Positions 1 through 15,507 of a stretch of 64,000 nt of DNA are shown here, one piece after another. The stretch's first letter is position 1. Each line of letters begins with the position of its first letter. The stretch is from Trematomus loennbergii (lineage: Eukaryota; Chordata; Actinopteri; Perciformes; Nototheniidae). A program made the translations under genes and the position numbers. Below the pieces are notes generated by a model. The model was not told the DNA's origin. It ran no database searches and saw nothing but the letters and a program-made list of their open reading frames with translations. The stretch lies in contig JAAOOA010000027.1 of assembly GCA_012861695.1 (NCBI GenBank), forward strand, positions 484,001-548,000, given 5' to 3'.

Positions 1-50
1 CCTTCTTTATTTTACCATAGTTTCTCGAGGCCAGTCATTTTAATTATGAA

Positions 51-232
51 GCGTGTGGTGCAGTGGGTTGTGCGTTGGTTTTCAGATCAGGGTTCAAACC
101 CCACAGTCAGCATGTCGTTGTGTCCCTGAGACACTTCACCCCAAATTGCTCCTGTGGGGATTGCCCACAGTATTGAGTATGTAAGTCGCTTTGGATAAAA
201 GCGTCTAACATGTGACATGTATCGTAATGAAG
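51..232 (+). repeat. tRNA-derived SINE copy
   Basis: The left part resembles a tRNA gene head: a degenerate A-box region is followed by a B-box-like GGTTCAAACCCC at about 105-116. The right part ends with a tail typical of fish SINEs (a motif reading TTTGGATAAAAGCGTCT at about 190-206, then short ATG-rich repeats). The similarity to tRNA is too diverged for a functional tRNA. Family name is not assigned. Confidence 0.7.
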
Positions 233-2111
233 CCCAATTAGCTCCTTCCATCCCCTCTGCTTTAACTCCTCTCTCCTTTCCACCCCCTTCCCTCGTGTCT
301 CCCCATCCCATTCTAACACTGATGTATCCATCCCATCCTTAGGCTACCCTCCTCAGTCTCTCCCCCTGCGTTGTGTTACTAAAGTCTGAGTGGAGGTATG
401 TAACTCTCCGTCACAGCTAACAGACCAGCTGCTATACCTGAGCATTGGCTGAGCTTCCTGCTTCACAAATCCAAGTCTTTCAAACTTTAAAAAAATGTAG
501 GAACTGTTCTGGGGCCAGAAAATATGTCATTGGTTGATCTAATCTAGCTTTCTTAGCTACAGGCATGTTTGGGTTTTACTGTATGTAAACTCAGAAAATT
601 AAAACAACCAGCAGCATCAGTTCCAATAATTAGATATATTACCTTCCTCTCTTCTAGCCTTTTCGCACTGGCATAATTACTTTTATTTGACTTGAGCCAT
701 TAGGCCTATAACGTTTATAGCATATTAATATATAGTAAACTTAGCCCGTGAAAAGAGTTGTAAAATATCCTCTTGGGTTTAAAGAAAGTCTTTATCACAA
801 ACCAGGGCTGTTGAGTTTGGACGTCAAAGGCTCTGGTGAATGATGCAATCAAATTGCATCATGGGAATCGTAGGAACTAGCATTATTGGAACTTGACTTA
901 GCCTATATTTCCAGAAATGTGCTTATAAAGTAACGCAACCAATGAATATATTTCTGCTTTCAAAATAATCAAAACTAAAATGAAGTACACTTTTCAACAT
1001 TTGTCTATTCATTCTATAAACCTTTGTATGTATATTTTTAAAGTATATCATAATGAAATTCATATTAGTAGTATTACTCTTTGTGTTGATAAATAATACA
1101 AGTTACAATTCTTGAGTAGCTGGTAAACCCAATTAGGGTTAAGGTTAGGGTTAGAGTTGAACTGTTGTTAGCTACTTGAGAAAGTTACACATTTGACCAC
1201 ACCCACAACAGCTGCAGCAACAACTGCAACACACTTTAAAGTGTCATTCCACAAAGGGAATAAAAGCTTCTGACTTCAAATAAGTTCAGTCTTCAAGATG
1301 ACATTGGTGCTTGTCTGCTAGAAGTTAAAGAGCCTGGGGTAGAACAATTACTTACGTAACAAAACTGTAGTTTTATAGCAAACAGATAGAAGTGTACGAT
1401 TGAAGAAATAAAATGCTTAGCATGGTGACCTTGGAACTGGCATTACTTTAAGGAAATAGATAACTAACCCATGCCCCAGAGAGAGAGAGAGAGAGAGAGC
1501 TAATTTATTTAACACCTTGTTTAATGTTCAATGTCAAATATTTTGTAAGATCAATGTCAAATGTTTGTATTCATAATCTCAGTTCTGATCTCACTAAACA
1601 CAACCTGTCTATTAAAGGTATTACCAATGTAAAATGACTTACTAACAAATATTTTTTATGAGCAAATAGCAATATATTACACCAACATTGCAATCCTTTG
1701 TAAATGTAGCCATGTAGCTGAATCATATCCTCAAATGTTGCCAGATTAAATGATTAAATAAAAGCTATTCAATAAGGTGTAGCTCCACATTCCTAACAAT
1801 CTGAAAAGCTAGTGCAAGGCACACATTGTAATGTACTCTTTGAGGGAAAAGTAATCCTATTACAGTTAGATTAACAATGCTTGGCTATAGTGTCAATGAC
1901 TGAATGACATTCAGCCAATGAGGACAGCTCATGAGTGCAGGCAGCAGAACGAGATGGAGCCGCCTCCTCTGCTGCAGAGCGACCTGCAGAGCTTCATTAC
2001 AGATGCTAAGCACCTTCTCCTCTGTATAGAGTCAGAGCCACACGTAACACACACCCTGCATCAGGATCTTTAACGCACTGAGGCATAGCAGAGCTGTGCT
2101 AACAATCAGAA

Positions 2112-2112
<1 letters not shown>
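233..2112. other. Noncoding stretch, no gene recognised
   Basis: No convincing exon is seen on either strand. A short GA tract lies at about 1480-1499. A few TTAGGG-like hexamers lie at about 1133-1155. A 51-codon ORF at 1918-2073 is discussed among the findings. The segment could be intronic sequence of the plus-strand gene whose last exon is at 5555-5706, but that is inference. Confidence 0.4.

Positions 2113-2200
<88 letters not shown>
2113..2200. repeat. (CA)n microsatellite
   Basis: Nearly pure CA dinucleotide repeat of about 88 bp with one CC interruption near 2162. A long TG tract follows 80 bp away, so the two strands could pair as an imperfect inverted repeat. Confidence 0.97.
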
Positions 2201-2203
<3 letters not shown>

Positions 2204-2280
2204 CTGATCATCGCAGTCCTGATCAGGGATTACAGGTCACTGCTGTAGGTTATTGATCTCATTCAAGCTAACAGCTTACT

Positions 2281-5554
<3,274 letters not shown>

Positions 5555-5706
5555 CCACGGGTTATGAGAAGTCGCGCAGCCTCAATAATATCTCCGGGAT
5601 GACGGGCGCCCCGCTCCGCCTCGCCCCCATCACCAACTCCACCTTTGAGCCCTTTGAGCCGCCTGGCCTCAGGCGATGCCGCTCCCCCATCCCCTCCATC
5701 TTGTAG
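5555..5706 (+). CDS. Last coding exon of an unidentified gene
   Basis: A polypyrimidine-containing stretch and an AG at 5553-5554 precede an open frame that enters in phase 2 and ends at TAG 5704-5706. It gives 49 complete codons plus a split first codon. The peptide is serine- and proline-rich, contains SRSLNNISG near its start, and ends in RSPIPSIL. The final residues S-I-L fit a class I PDZ-ligand pattern (S/T at position -2, hydrophobic end). Codon choice is GC-rich (many C-ending codons), unlike the surrounding AT-rich DNA, which supports real coding. I do not recognise the family. Upstream exons are not identified in the window, so the gene probably extends past the left edge or across a long intron. 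A possible polyadenylation signal AATAAA lies at 6708-6713. Confidence 0.6.
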
Positions 5707-6951
5707 CATAGCAACAGGGAAACAACAAAACAACAACAACAGCAACAATACAATTTCTTTTTTGTCTGGGGAACATAAAGAACATTGAAGAAATGTTTCA
5801 TTGATATTTGATTCATCCTAGCTGCTCTCATTACCATTACTCATATGGTTTCCACTCAATAGAAGCAAACAAGTTTTAAAACCACAGAATAGCTAACCCT
5901 TATTCTGAGATGATGCTTTAGCAAATGTGTTTGACAACACACACACTAACACTCCTGCCTTACTAACAGGGATAGAGTCTAGTTTAGTTTAGACGGATAT
6001 GATAGTTAGTTAACCTCCAGCTTCCCCTGTTCTTGCCTGTATCTCCACTCTGCACTTCAACGCTTCAACACTGACATGTAAGAGTAGCTTTGAAGAGTCA
6101 CTTTTATAATATTAGGCATCAGAATGCACACAAACAAACACACATAGACACTAACATATTACTGAAGCTTGCATGTTTTACTCATGTGACGATAACTTTA
6201 AGTAGATTGAAAAAATACATTTTTGTAAAGTCAAAATCATATCTATGAAAAGGAAGAACCCCAACTGTAGATTTTCTTTATGTTACACTGAGATGAAAGC
6301 AGTTAAGCATTTCTGCAAACTTAGTTTGTTCTCAGTTCGTTCCTTTAGTAAAGAGAGAGAAGAGACGGATTTCCATTAGATTCCACAACACCTTCATAAC
6401 CGACAACAGCAGCATCCCCTCCTCTTCCCAGGCCTCAGGTCATAGAACAGTGGTTCCCAACCTGAAAAATAGCAGTTAAAAAAGGTTAATATTATATGAA
6501 ATTAGGTCAAATATATTCATGAAATGTTCTGATATTTTTTAATATATAATTACGTGCATAAAAACATTTTGTGCAATATTTCGGATTTTTCCTGCATTTC
6601 CTTTCAGGTTTTGTCAAAAACAGGCGGATAAAAGCAGACTTTTAGTGAACTAGAGGTATTTACTGGCTCCAAGGAATGTTGGCAAGACAACAAAATAAGC
6701 TTTTAGAAATAAATGTAATATATTGAACATAACCTTTGATCTTTATCCTCACAAAGACCTCGGGAGGACGGGGACAGGACAGTAGGGTCTGGTTTCACCA
6801 CAGCACCTCATCCTCATCACTCGCCATCCTCTCACCCGGCTCTCGGCAAAAGGCTGAGCTGCAAAGTTGGAAGATGGGATGATCATTCGTCTTACATTTT
6901 TTGTGATTTCAATATGTTATCAATCAAGATTTGTAAAGGCAGAACAAAGAG
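5707..6951 (+). other. Possible 3' UTR of the preceding exon, then noncoding DNA
   Basis: A CAA/CAG-rich, AT-rich stretch follows directly after the stop codon at 5706. AATAAA occurs at 6708-6713. No further coding exon is seen. The UTR assignment is inference from position only. Confidence 0.35.
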
Positions 6952-7130
6952 ATTTGCTTTCTTTCAAAGATTGAGACGAGAAGATCCACACCACTCTCAT
7001 GTCTGTGCGTTAAGTACTTAGCTGGAGTCCGGATGCACTTAGCCAGCTTAGCATACATACCTGAAGCAGACAAACCTAGCCAACACCCTGAAGTGAACAG
7101 GTAAAGCTGAATCATTAATACCAGATATTT
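6952..7130 (-). repeat. Decayed dispersed repeat, fragment
   Basis: Contains the CACTCTCATGTCTGTGCGTT block and GCTTAGCATA motifs that recur in a common teleost repeat. Related fragments with the TTCATGCTAAGCTAA motif lie at about 7385-7470 and within 8653-8915 in the opposite orientation. Assignment rests on recognition of the motif wording. Confidence 0.45.
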
Positions 7131-10100
7131 CATCTTTTTAAATGGTACACGAACAGGAAGGTAAAGACAAAGGACTGCTTATGTTAAAGGTGGTTTTAAA
7201 AAACAAGAACAACAGCCCTTCGTGGTCTTGTTGTCATGTACAAGTTGTCAGGTTTGCTACCATCATGTGCGCACAAACCCTGTAAGCAACCAGGATGGAT
7301 AGTCGTGTGTCATGAGTCCTTTTCTACTATTTTGTTTGTGTATAGAGTAAAGAATAACTAGTAGAAGTTATTAAAGGTTCTTCTAAACCTTGCCATGCTA
7401 GCTGTTCCCATATGCTTCTTGCGTCTTCATGCTAAGCTAAAAATAAACACGTCCTGACTCCAGCTACGGACTGAACATTCTCAGAAAGAAGGCAAATTAG
7501 CCAAAATTGTTCAACAATTATTTTAAGGTGGTCGGGTAGTAGGCTTTCTCTTTATCTGGAAAAGTTTTGGACCTTGCAACTCAGCCTAACTGTGAGAATC
7601 GTGGTTTTCTACAGTTCATCATCACACCACCTCCACCAACAGCGTTACTACTTGCACTGACTCCAGTGCCACTCAGCAGCCAATGGCAATGTTTTTAGTT
7701 TTTGGCTTCTCTTTCTTTCCCTGTTTTTGCCCCGTCCCCAAACCCCCCCACCCTCCCTCCTCTTCTGTCCGTCCACCTCCTCTTTGTTTCGGGTGCGGCT
7801 GCTCAGTAGGAGGCACTGTGAACGGCTACTGGAGTGACAGCCCATGGTAGAAGAAGAGAGGAGGACTCACACCCGCAAGGGAAGAAGAGAGCGGACATGA
7901 CAACAGAGACAGCATACGAACATAGAAATATGCAATGTAGATACATGAGACATCGGTGGTTGGATGTGTGTTTCTGTTCAGTTCTATCTTCTGCACACAT
8001 AAGTGTGCACATGGATTTTTGTGTGTGGATGTGTGTGTGCCCAGACCTGCAGCTACCTCTGTACTAAGATGCACAAACTAGAAAAAACTATGTTTTCCTT
8101 ACTTTTTGATTCTGCAAGATAGAAGGGAAGACACAATTATTTCAGTTTAGCATTTATTTTAAAGAAACGTGTGTGATTACATGATGATGTCATCTTTCTG
8201 TCAGTCAGTACTTTTGTTTTTCTTAATCTAAGGGGTTTTTTCCCCTAGTTTATTTTCTGATTATTTTAAATAGAAATGTTCTGATGTTACAGAATTAGTT
8301 TTGTTCGTTTTAATTTTCAAAACATGTCTTGTTCATTGTTTTAGACCCTAATTATGTGTCTGTTGGTTAAGTTTCATGTCTGTTTGAATCCCTTCTCCTC
8401 ATTTCTTGGTCTCGCCTTCCTTCCCTCCCTCCAGAAAGTAACTTTCAGCTAACAGGAAGTCATTCCCTTAGATTTGCATTCAATTCCCCAAAGAGAAAAA
8501 CGATCACTTACCACCTAGTGAACATAGACTCTGCCAAAGCAGGTTCAAGGTGCAGAGCGACTTAATCCCTGTTCTTTTAAAGAAGGATTCTGTGTCTGAG
8601 TGTCGGGAGGTGAGAGCACCATTGTGTCTGAGAACATATAGTTGTTTTTTTTTGTTCAACATTTTGGGAAAGAAAACTTTCTTTGCACTACGTTAGGAGC
8701 TATCCTAAAAGTCATTATCCCAGCTAAGATTCCAAACTAAAAAAGGGGGAAATAGCGCAAAATAAGACGTTTTTTCCTCCGTTTGCTTCCAGTCTTTATG
8801 CTAAGCTAACGTAATTGCCTCTGGCTCTGTACTGCACAGGTATCGGATATCCGTTCCTCCTCTGACTCTGGGAAAGAAAGTGTTTTTCCCAAAATGTCAA
8901 GCTACTCCTTTATCCTTATGGGACCCTGATTTTTGGTCATGCAGGGTCTAGCTAAATCCTGTTTCATGTGCGAATGTTTGATTTAGAAGTTTGTCTCCAC
9001 TGGGAGTTCAGGATAAAGATTCCCAGTTGGAGACTCATTTTTAAACCCCCATCCTAGTTGACATTCCACCAGGCTCAAATACAAACACACACACGTCACA
9101 CACACATATAGATGGAAACACACACTCCAGTCCCTCTACTGAACCTGTCTATCGTTTCTCAACACGTCATCCTCTCCTCATCATCCTCTTCCTTCCCAAC
9201 TCCACTTGTTGTGAGTGCATCTGTCACTTTCCCTAAGGCCACTCCTGATTGGTCTCTTTTGTCATGATGATGTACATATGTAAAGTTTGCGTTGTATATG
9301 AATCTGCATGGGTTTCCATTGCAAGCAATAAGGATACTGATATGAGTAATATGTGAGGAGGTTTGATAAGATTTTAGTCTCAAGCTTAATGAATGTGTAT
9401 ATAATATTTAGACTAATAAGAGTGTGTATGAATGTGTGTGTTAAGATGCATACATATGCACTAACAAAGCATGCAGGATAAAAAAAGTTCACCTCTTTGA
9501 ATGCAGAAGAGGTGGGGCGGGCTGACATTATGCATGCCAAATTGCTATGATGCTAATGGTCGGATGCGACCAAGTTAGGTACTGTAACAAGGTTGGGTGG
9601 GGGTGGGAAAGTTTATTTTTGCAGGACAGGGAGGGGTTACGTTTGTAGTAGGTCTTGTATAGCTGCTTTCTTATCGAACTTGAGAGACTTTAAGAGGAAT
9701 ATTAACAATCGTAGCTTATGATTTCTTTTTTATTTATTTGCTTCTCTTTTCACAGAGAACTGTTCTGAAAGCTGTGCGCTTATCATATATATGCAAAAAA
9801 AAAAGCAGTAACTGTGAACTAGTGCTAAGACATGAAAAAAAAACAACACAAATCCAGCTTCTTCCATCATTGTCTCAACCCCTCTACTGCAAGAGAGAGG
9901 AGAGACCTCCCAAGATACCTCCTCACCCAATTGTCCCTTCCATCGTCTCATGTCACGTTTCATTTCTTTCTGTCCCGTTCAATTCTACACTTGCATTTAA
10001 ACTACAGTGAGATCAAAAGAAGGATACCTCTGCAATGTGAGAATGCATTGATATCTCCCAAAAGGGATGAGGACCAGGGCCAGATGAACAATGCCAGGGT

Positions 10101-13100
10101 GCCTTGGCCAAACCCTTACTACCCCATTTGCTATGTTAGGTGATTAAAACTTAAAGGCATTCAAATGTTTTAAGTACATTTAAGTACATTTGCCTACTTG
10201 GTGAGTACTCACCAAGAGGCAATTCTGGTTTCTCTTGTAGACCAGAAATGCTTCCAGCAAAGCTGAATTTATGAATATTATTATTAACAAGTGGCTTGTT
10301 TTTCAGTCCGGTATCATGACACCAGAGTCATCAGTATGTCTTGGCTGCTTGACAGAAGATTTGGTCCCCAGCTAGGGTTAGGGTTAGGTTTTCCCCTTAA
10401 GTCCCTTAAGACCATTTCCCCTAAGACTAACCACTATCTAGAAGTGTATTCATGTGGAGCTAATGCTCAAAATGTACACCCAGTGCCAAAGGAAGTAGCA
10501 TCAGCTTTCTGTAGCAGGTGGGAATTATGGGTCTGGAGGTTGGACATGTAGCATCAGACTTTCAGGCAGAACCCAAGAGCCCGTTTATGTTCCCAAGCAT
10601 TGACTCGCACTGCAGGGGCACCCTTCAAACTTCATACATGTTTTTTTTCTTTCTTCCACCCATTGTTGCCAATGTTTCTCTCTGTTTCATTCATTCACAA
10701 CTCAGGTATCTCTTTCTCTCTCTCCCTCCGTCCCCCTGTGTTCCTTTTCACCCATGTTTCCTCAAAGATGTACTGTATGTCTGAAAAAGGGAGAGATAAG
10801 AAGTGTTCCTCTTGTTTCTGTTTCTGTGAACACCATGTGCTCTTGTTTTGTGGCTCTTCCTTGCCTCTTTTAAAAATGTTCTTTTGCTTTCCTTGTCCAA
10901 CTGTGCTTCCTGTCTTCTCCTTGTGGCGTCCTTGGTCTTTCCAGCCTCTCAATAACCATGTCCCCCTTCCTGTGAGACTTTATCCCCCCAACCTACCGTA
11001 GATCCCCCCACTGTTAGTCTTTCACAGCAAAAACCAAAAAGGAATTCAATTAATTGGAGCACCTTTGCACCTAAAAATAAAATGGTTTGGTGAAACACTG
11101 GACGTCACCAAGGAGGAAGACAGGAACCGACATTTAAATGAATTAAAAAGACTGAGGGGGTGTACTGTAGGTTGGGAGGAGGGGAAAACTGTGCAATGAA
11201 ATGATGTGTTCTGAGTGGATTGTCAGCCGAGCAGCATCAGAGGGAGGAGATGGAGGAGGAAAGTTTGGGGAAGACAGAAAAGTGTGGTGATGATGAGGAA
11301 GCAAAAGAGAAGCAAAATCTCTTCCCCATGTAAGAATGTGTTCCTCGCTGCTGTCCTGTGCACCGTTTTGCTCCCTGTGCTGTGTTTCCTCACCTGTGTG
11401 TGGTTCTGTGTTGGTGTGACATTTTGTTTTATGTTATGTGTGTTTTCGTGTCGTGTGCCGCACTCTATGTCCCTTACCTTTTTTCTTTCATGTACTTCGT
11501 GTTTACCACACCTGGGTCAAAGAGCATTTACAAACACCAGCTGCTGATTGTTTTATCCCACACAGGTGCAGGAGAAGTCTAGTTTGTCATTTGGGAAAAC
11601 TGCACCAGAGTGAAATGAATCAAATGTACTGACCTGATGCAGCATAACCTGCCAATCTGAAGGTTTAAGTGGGATGAAACAAAAAGCTCAAAATCATGAT
11701 TTGGCCAAGGTCTGGTCTGTACATGTGCAGGACACACCAACTGAGATGTTCCTCTCTCTCAGCTCTTGTTCTCGGCCCAGTCCTGGTTGGCTGCAGTCCT
11801 CTGGTTTGAACTTTGACATCCCTTGATTTCACTAAGTTTGTGATCTTCCAAAGACTGGTTATATCAGAGGACTGAGCAGCCCTCCGAGGACTTTTGCAGA
11901 TTGTTTTCCGTGTGTGTGGGTTACAGAGACGCAGAGTAACCATTACGTGTGTCACATTCTAGCTCTGTGTTCTCGGTGTACTTGCATGTTGGCTAGGCTG
12001 GAGCTTGGTGGTGGTGTCTTTCCTTTGCTTCAGTGGTGTGTTTGGCCTATCATTTCTTTGTCTTGGTGTATTATATTGTTTTTATTAGCAAAAACCTCAC
12101 TGAGCACCCCTGGAAACCAGAGTTTAGGTTGGTCTGCCATTGTAGAAGTCTTTTAAGTTCTAAATTCTTGCTCCAACCTGGGAGGATTTTGTTTGGAAAG
12201 CTGTCCGGCAAATTAAAGATTTCTACAATGGCTAACACTTTAGATCTCTAACGTGAGAGTAATATCCACGGCCTCTTTCCCAACGGCACCTTTAGGATTG
12301 GTTGATTAAACTCAAGTGTAGTTTTTAAGTGGAAAGACAAAATAATAGCAACCCAAAATATTCCCAATCTCAATTTAACATCAAATCATTTTCTGAAGCT
12401 TACTACCACATCTTATTTTCTTGATATGCAGATAAAGTTTGCCAGAAAGACAGATTTTTCTGCAATGGGCCAAAAAACTAAAATAGCTATGAAGCACTGT
12501 TTATAACCCAACAACAAGCTTCAGAAGAGATAAACAACATTTCATCGCCAAATGTAAGATGTCTACCAACAAATCTTGATGCTTTTGGGAAACAGGCCAA
12601 CATCTAATGTGGATCCACACTCAACCACAAACGATTTCCACTGGAAACAACTGGATTATACAGAAATTGGTTTTTTTCTGTGATGGTGGAATAATGAATG
12701 GTGGTAAAATAATTATGAATTTGGCTAATTTTGTCGACTGGAATCTCCTGATGGATGGATGTTAAAAACATAAATGTAACGTGCCAACATGGAGAAATCT
12801 GAGTAGGGTTGCACCAGCTATTCATAATGTAATGTCTTTCTTGATCTGGTTGCAACATTAAAGCTTACGAAAGGTGTAAAGACTATTTATATGTAAATAA
12901 GCTTTTTCGAAACATCTTTATCGCTGTCTTATCGATAGCAATGTAAACAGGAAGTCATAGTAGAATCATAAGCTAGCAAAACTAAACAAATAGTTTTAGA
13001 GTTTTTTTTCCACATGTAGGTATCTCTCTTTCTCTCTTTACATGGATTTGTGTCGTTAAGATATTGTCGTATCTTTTGGACATTTGAACTTGTCCACACT

Positions 13101-14357
13101 TCACTCTAAACAGGACATACATGAGCATGCTAATGTTAGCTTTGTCAGTTGTTTGAGTTAGCAAGTTGGTGTAAATGTAACAACAACTAATCTAAAAACA
13201 TGTTCATGAGGACTTTTGTATCTCGCAGATACCAATTTAATGAAATCAAAGAAATCATTACTTTACCCACCAGCATTATTCCACTGTCTTACAGTATGTG
13301 TGAAATGGGCTTCCATGTTGATCTGCACCAGACCTGGATGTAACTGATTACACTGCTGAAACAAAGTGATTTGAATAAGCCTCATATGAAATATCAAAAA
13401 CCTTGTTTGGAATATGTTTAGCCTTTAATTGTATTCCGTGGTCTGGTGTATGATGATCAAGAGTCATGAATCATTTCTTTGAAATCCTCACTAAATTATC
13501 TTCTCTCTTTTCTTTTCAGTGCTGAGTTTCTAAACCCCTTTCACTACAAGAAGAGGAAAACAATAAACTTTGAAACCGCTGCTCCTCCATCTTCCCTAAA
13601 CGGATTCACTGTAGAAAAAGGGAAGGAGATAGAGAGAAAGAGAAGGAAAAAAAGATGCGTGATAGAAATCATCACTGACACTTTGACCAGAACATTTTCA
13701 TCTGCGTTACACATTCATATGCAACCTCGTTGACGATCCCAATGAAGACAAATGGTCATGATCGTATAAAAGCTGTTCAATCTGGACCTCTTTTGAACAG
13801 AGCAAACCGCAGCATGGAGCGTAGCGTCCAGAGGGCCCGTGAGAGACTTGGATTCGGAACAAAGATGCCCTCTGTTTTAGTTGTGATTTGCTTTACTCTT
13901 TTTATTTCAAGAAGCTTCATTCAGCTGTTGATATCCAGTGGATGTTCCATTATTTCGGCACTCAAAGCACTATGCAAAGTCAGGGGTGGTCCATCGTGAT
14001 GTCTAACGACTCAGGCAGAGTCTGAGCTACAGGACCTCTAACAGCAGGCGAAAATGTACTCATACATATCAGAAAACATCAGCCATATCACATGTACATT
14101 TGACATGATCCTGTATTTGATATTATCTGAATCTTCCGGGTGACATATTGGGTTTAATACTGAGATCTCAGCAAATGTCAAAGAGCCAGTATTCACCTTG
14201 TGATGGAACAACCCAAAGACAGACCAATTGGGGGTGAACAGAAGCCCTTGAAGACAGGAAACTGGCCGTTACATCAGCTAAAGAAAAAAAGTGAAAATGT
14301 GATTGACCCTCTTTCTCTCTCTCTCGTTCTCTTCGAGTGTTTACGGTGTCTTGAATG
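7131..14357. other. Gene-poor stretch
   Basis: Apart from the MITE-like copy at 8653-8915, I see no supported gene. Open frames here are short and lack recognisable domains. A TTAGGG-like doublet lies at about 10374-10390. Weak splice-like signals flank a short segment near 7806-7843 but are insufficient to call an exon. Confidence 0.35.
8653..8915. mobile_element. MITE-like element with inverted ends
   Basis: The left end ACATTTTGGGAAAGAAAACT is matched in inverted form at the right end, where AGTGTTTTTCCCAAAATGTC occurs. The interior holds the TTTATGCTAAGCTAACG block seen in other copies. Length is about 260 bp. A clear target duplication is not visible, so the superfamily is left open. 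Confidence 0.55.
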
Positions 14358-14380
14358 CCCCCCCCCCCCCCCCCCCCCCA
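14358..14380. repeat. Poly-C tract
   Basis: A run of about 22 C residues followed by CA repeats. Two further long poly-C tracts occur at about 15130-15145 and 15483-15507. Confidence 0.9.
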
Positions 14381-15482
14381 CACACACTGCATCTCAGCGT
14401 CGCTGCTCCTCTTTAGCAAAATGCATGGCATGAATGAAACAAATTTAAACCCGAAGAAGGACAGTCAACGACACAATGGATGGATTAAAAAAAAATGGGG
14501 GGAGAGAGAACGGAAGGAGGCCATGAGAGAGAACATAGATTTATTTTTTTCCACACAGCAATGTCAATGCAACGCCATCGTCACCCAAGCTACTCTTTAA
14601 CCCCCTAAACTGGCTGCTAATACGTGCATCTCCTGCAGCAAACTGCTCTCTCAGAAGGCATGACGGATGAGGAGGAGCTCCCTTCCCCTCTGAGGGAAAG
14701 AGGGTGGGGGGAAGGAGATTCTGCAGACCATACACTCTATACCTCTGGGGATGTGGGGTGAGAAGATAGAGGTTTTTCAGAAAAAAAAAAGCAGGTATTC
14801 TGCAGCAGCGGGAAAACATCTTTGAGAAACTATAGGGACAAAAAATGGCAACAATTGCAATTAGAAATGCATTTTTATGACATTGTTTACCAGCATGAAT
14901 ATTCTGCATGACTTCTGCAAGCCATTCTGATCTCCCCCATGAATAACAGGGCTAGAAATTGAATTTAAACATGAACATTTATCAGAAAATTATGTCATAT
15001 GAAACAAATAAAAAAAATGTAGGATTATGTTTAATGATTATGTTCTTTTTAATTATAAAAAAAAATAATTAAGAAAAAAAAAGGTTGCAACATCCAACCT
15101 GTTTTGTTTTCTCTAAGAAAACGTAGGAGCCCCCCCCCCCCCCCACCCCACCACTCTAAAATCCAAGAAGACTCCTCCCAACTTCTGCAAGTATTTATTC
15201 TGCTACTACAAGTTCGTCTACTACTACTTCAACTTCTCACCTGACTGCTACTCTGCTTCTTCTTCCTCCTCCTCCTCTCTTCTTCTCTTTCTTCTTCCTC
15301 TTGTAGCCTTTTACCAGAACCCTTATACGTATCTCTCTCCAATGGCAGCTGTGTGTGTTTGTGTCACATGTGGACCCAAAACTATCAAACTGATGTTGAA
15401 CTGAACTGTGCTGTCCACTCAGAGATGTCATTGATTCTGTGTGTCTGAATTGAAAATGTACATTTTCCCAATCCTTGGAATT

Positions 15483-15507
15483 CCCCCCCCCCCCCCCCCC
15501 CCCCCCC
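15483..15507. repeat. Poly-C tract
   Basis: An uninterrupted run of about 25 C residues. It is the longest of three poly-C tracts within 1.2 kb (others near 14358 and 15130). Confidence 0.9.

Noticed and set aside
105..116. B-box-like sequence as a tRNA gene
   Set aside because: No cloverleaf can be completed. The context is that of a SINE.
7806..7843. Possible short exon between AG and GT
   Set aside because: Encodes only about 12 residues and nothing supports it beyond the dinucleotides.
10374..10390. TTAGGG-like units here and at 1133-1155 and 16389-16403
   Set aside because: Two or three units each are too short to claim interstitial telomere tracts.
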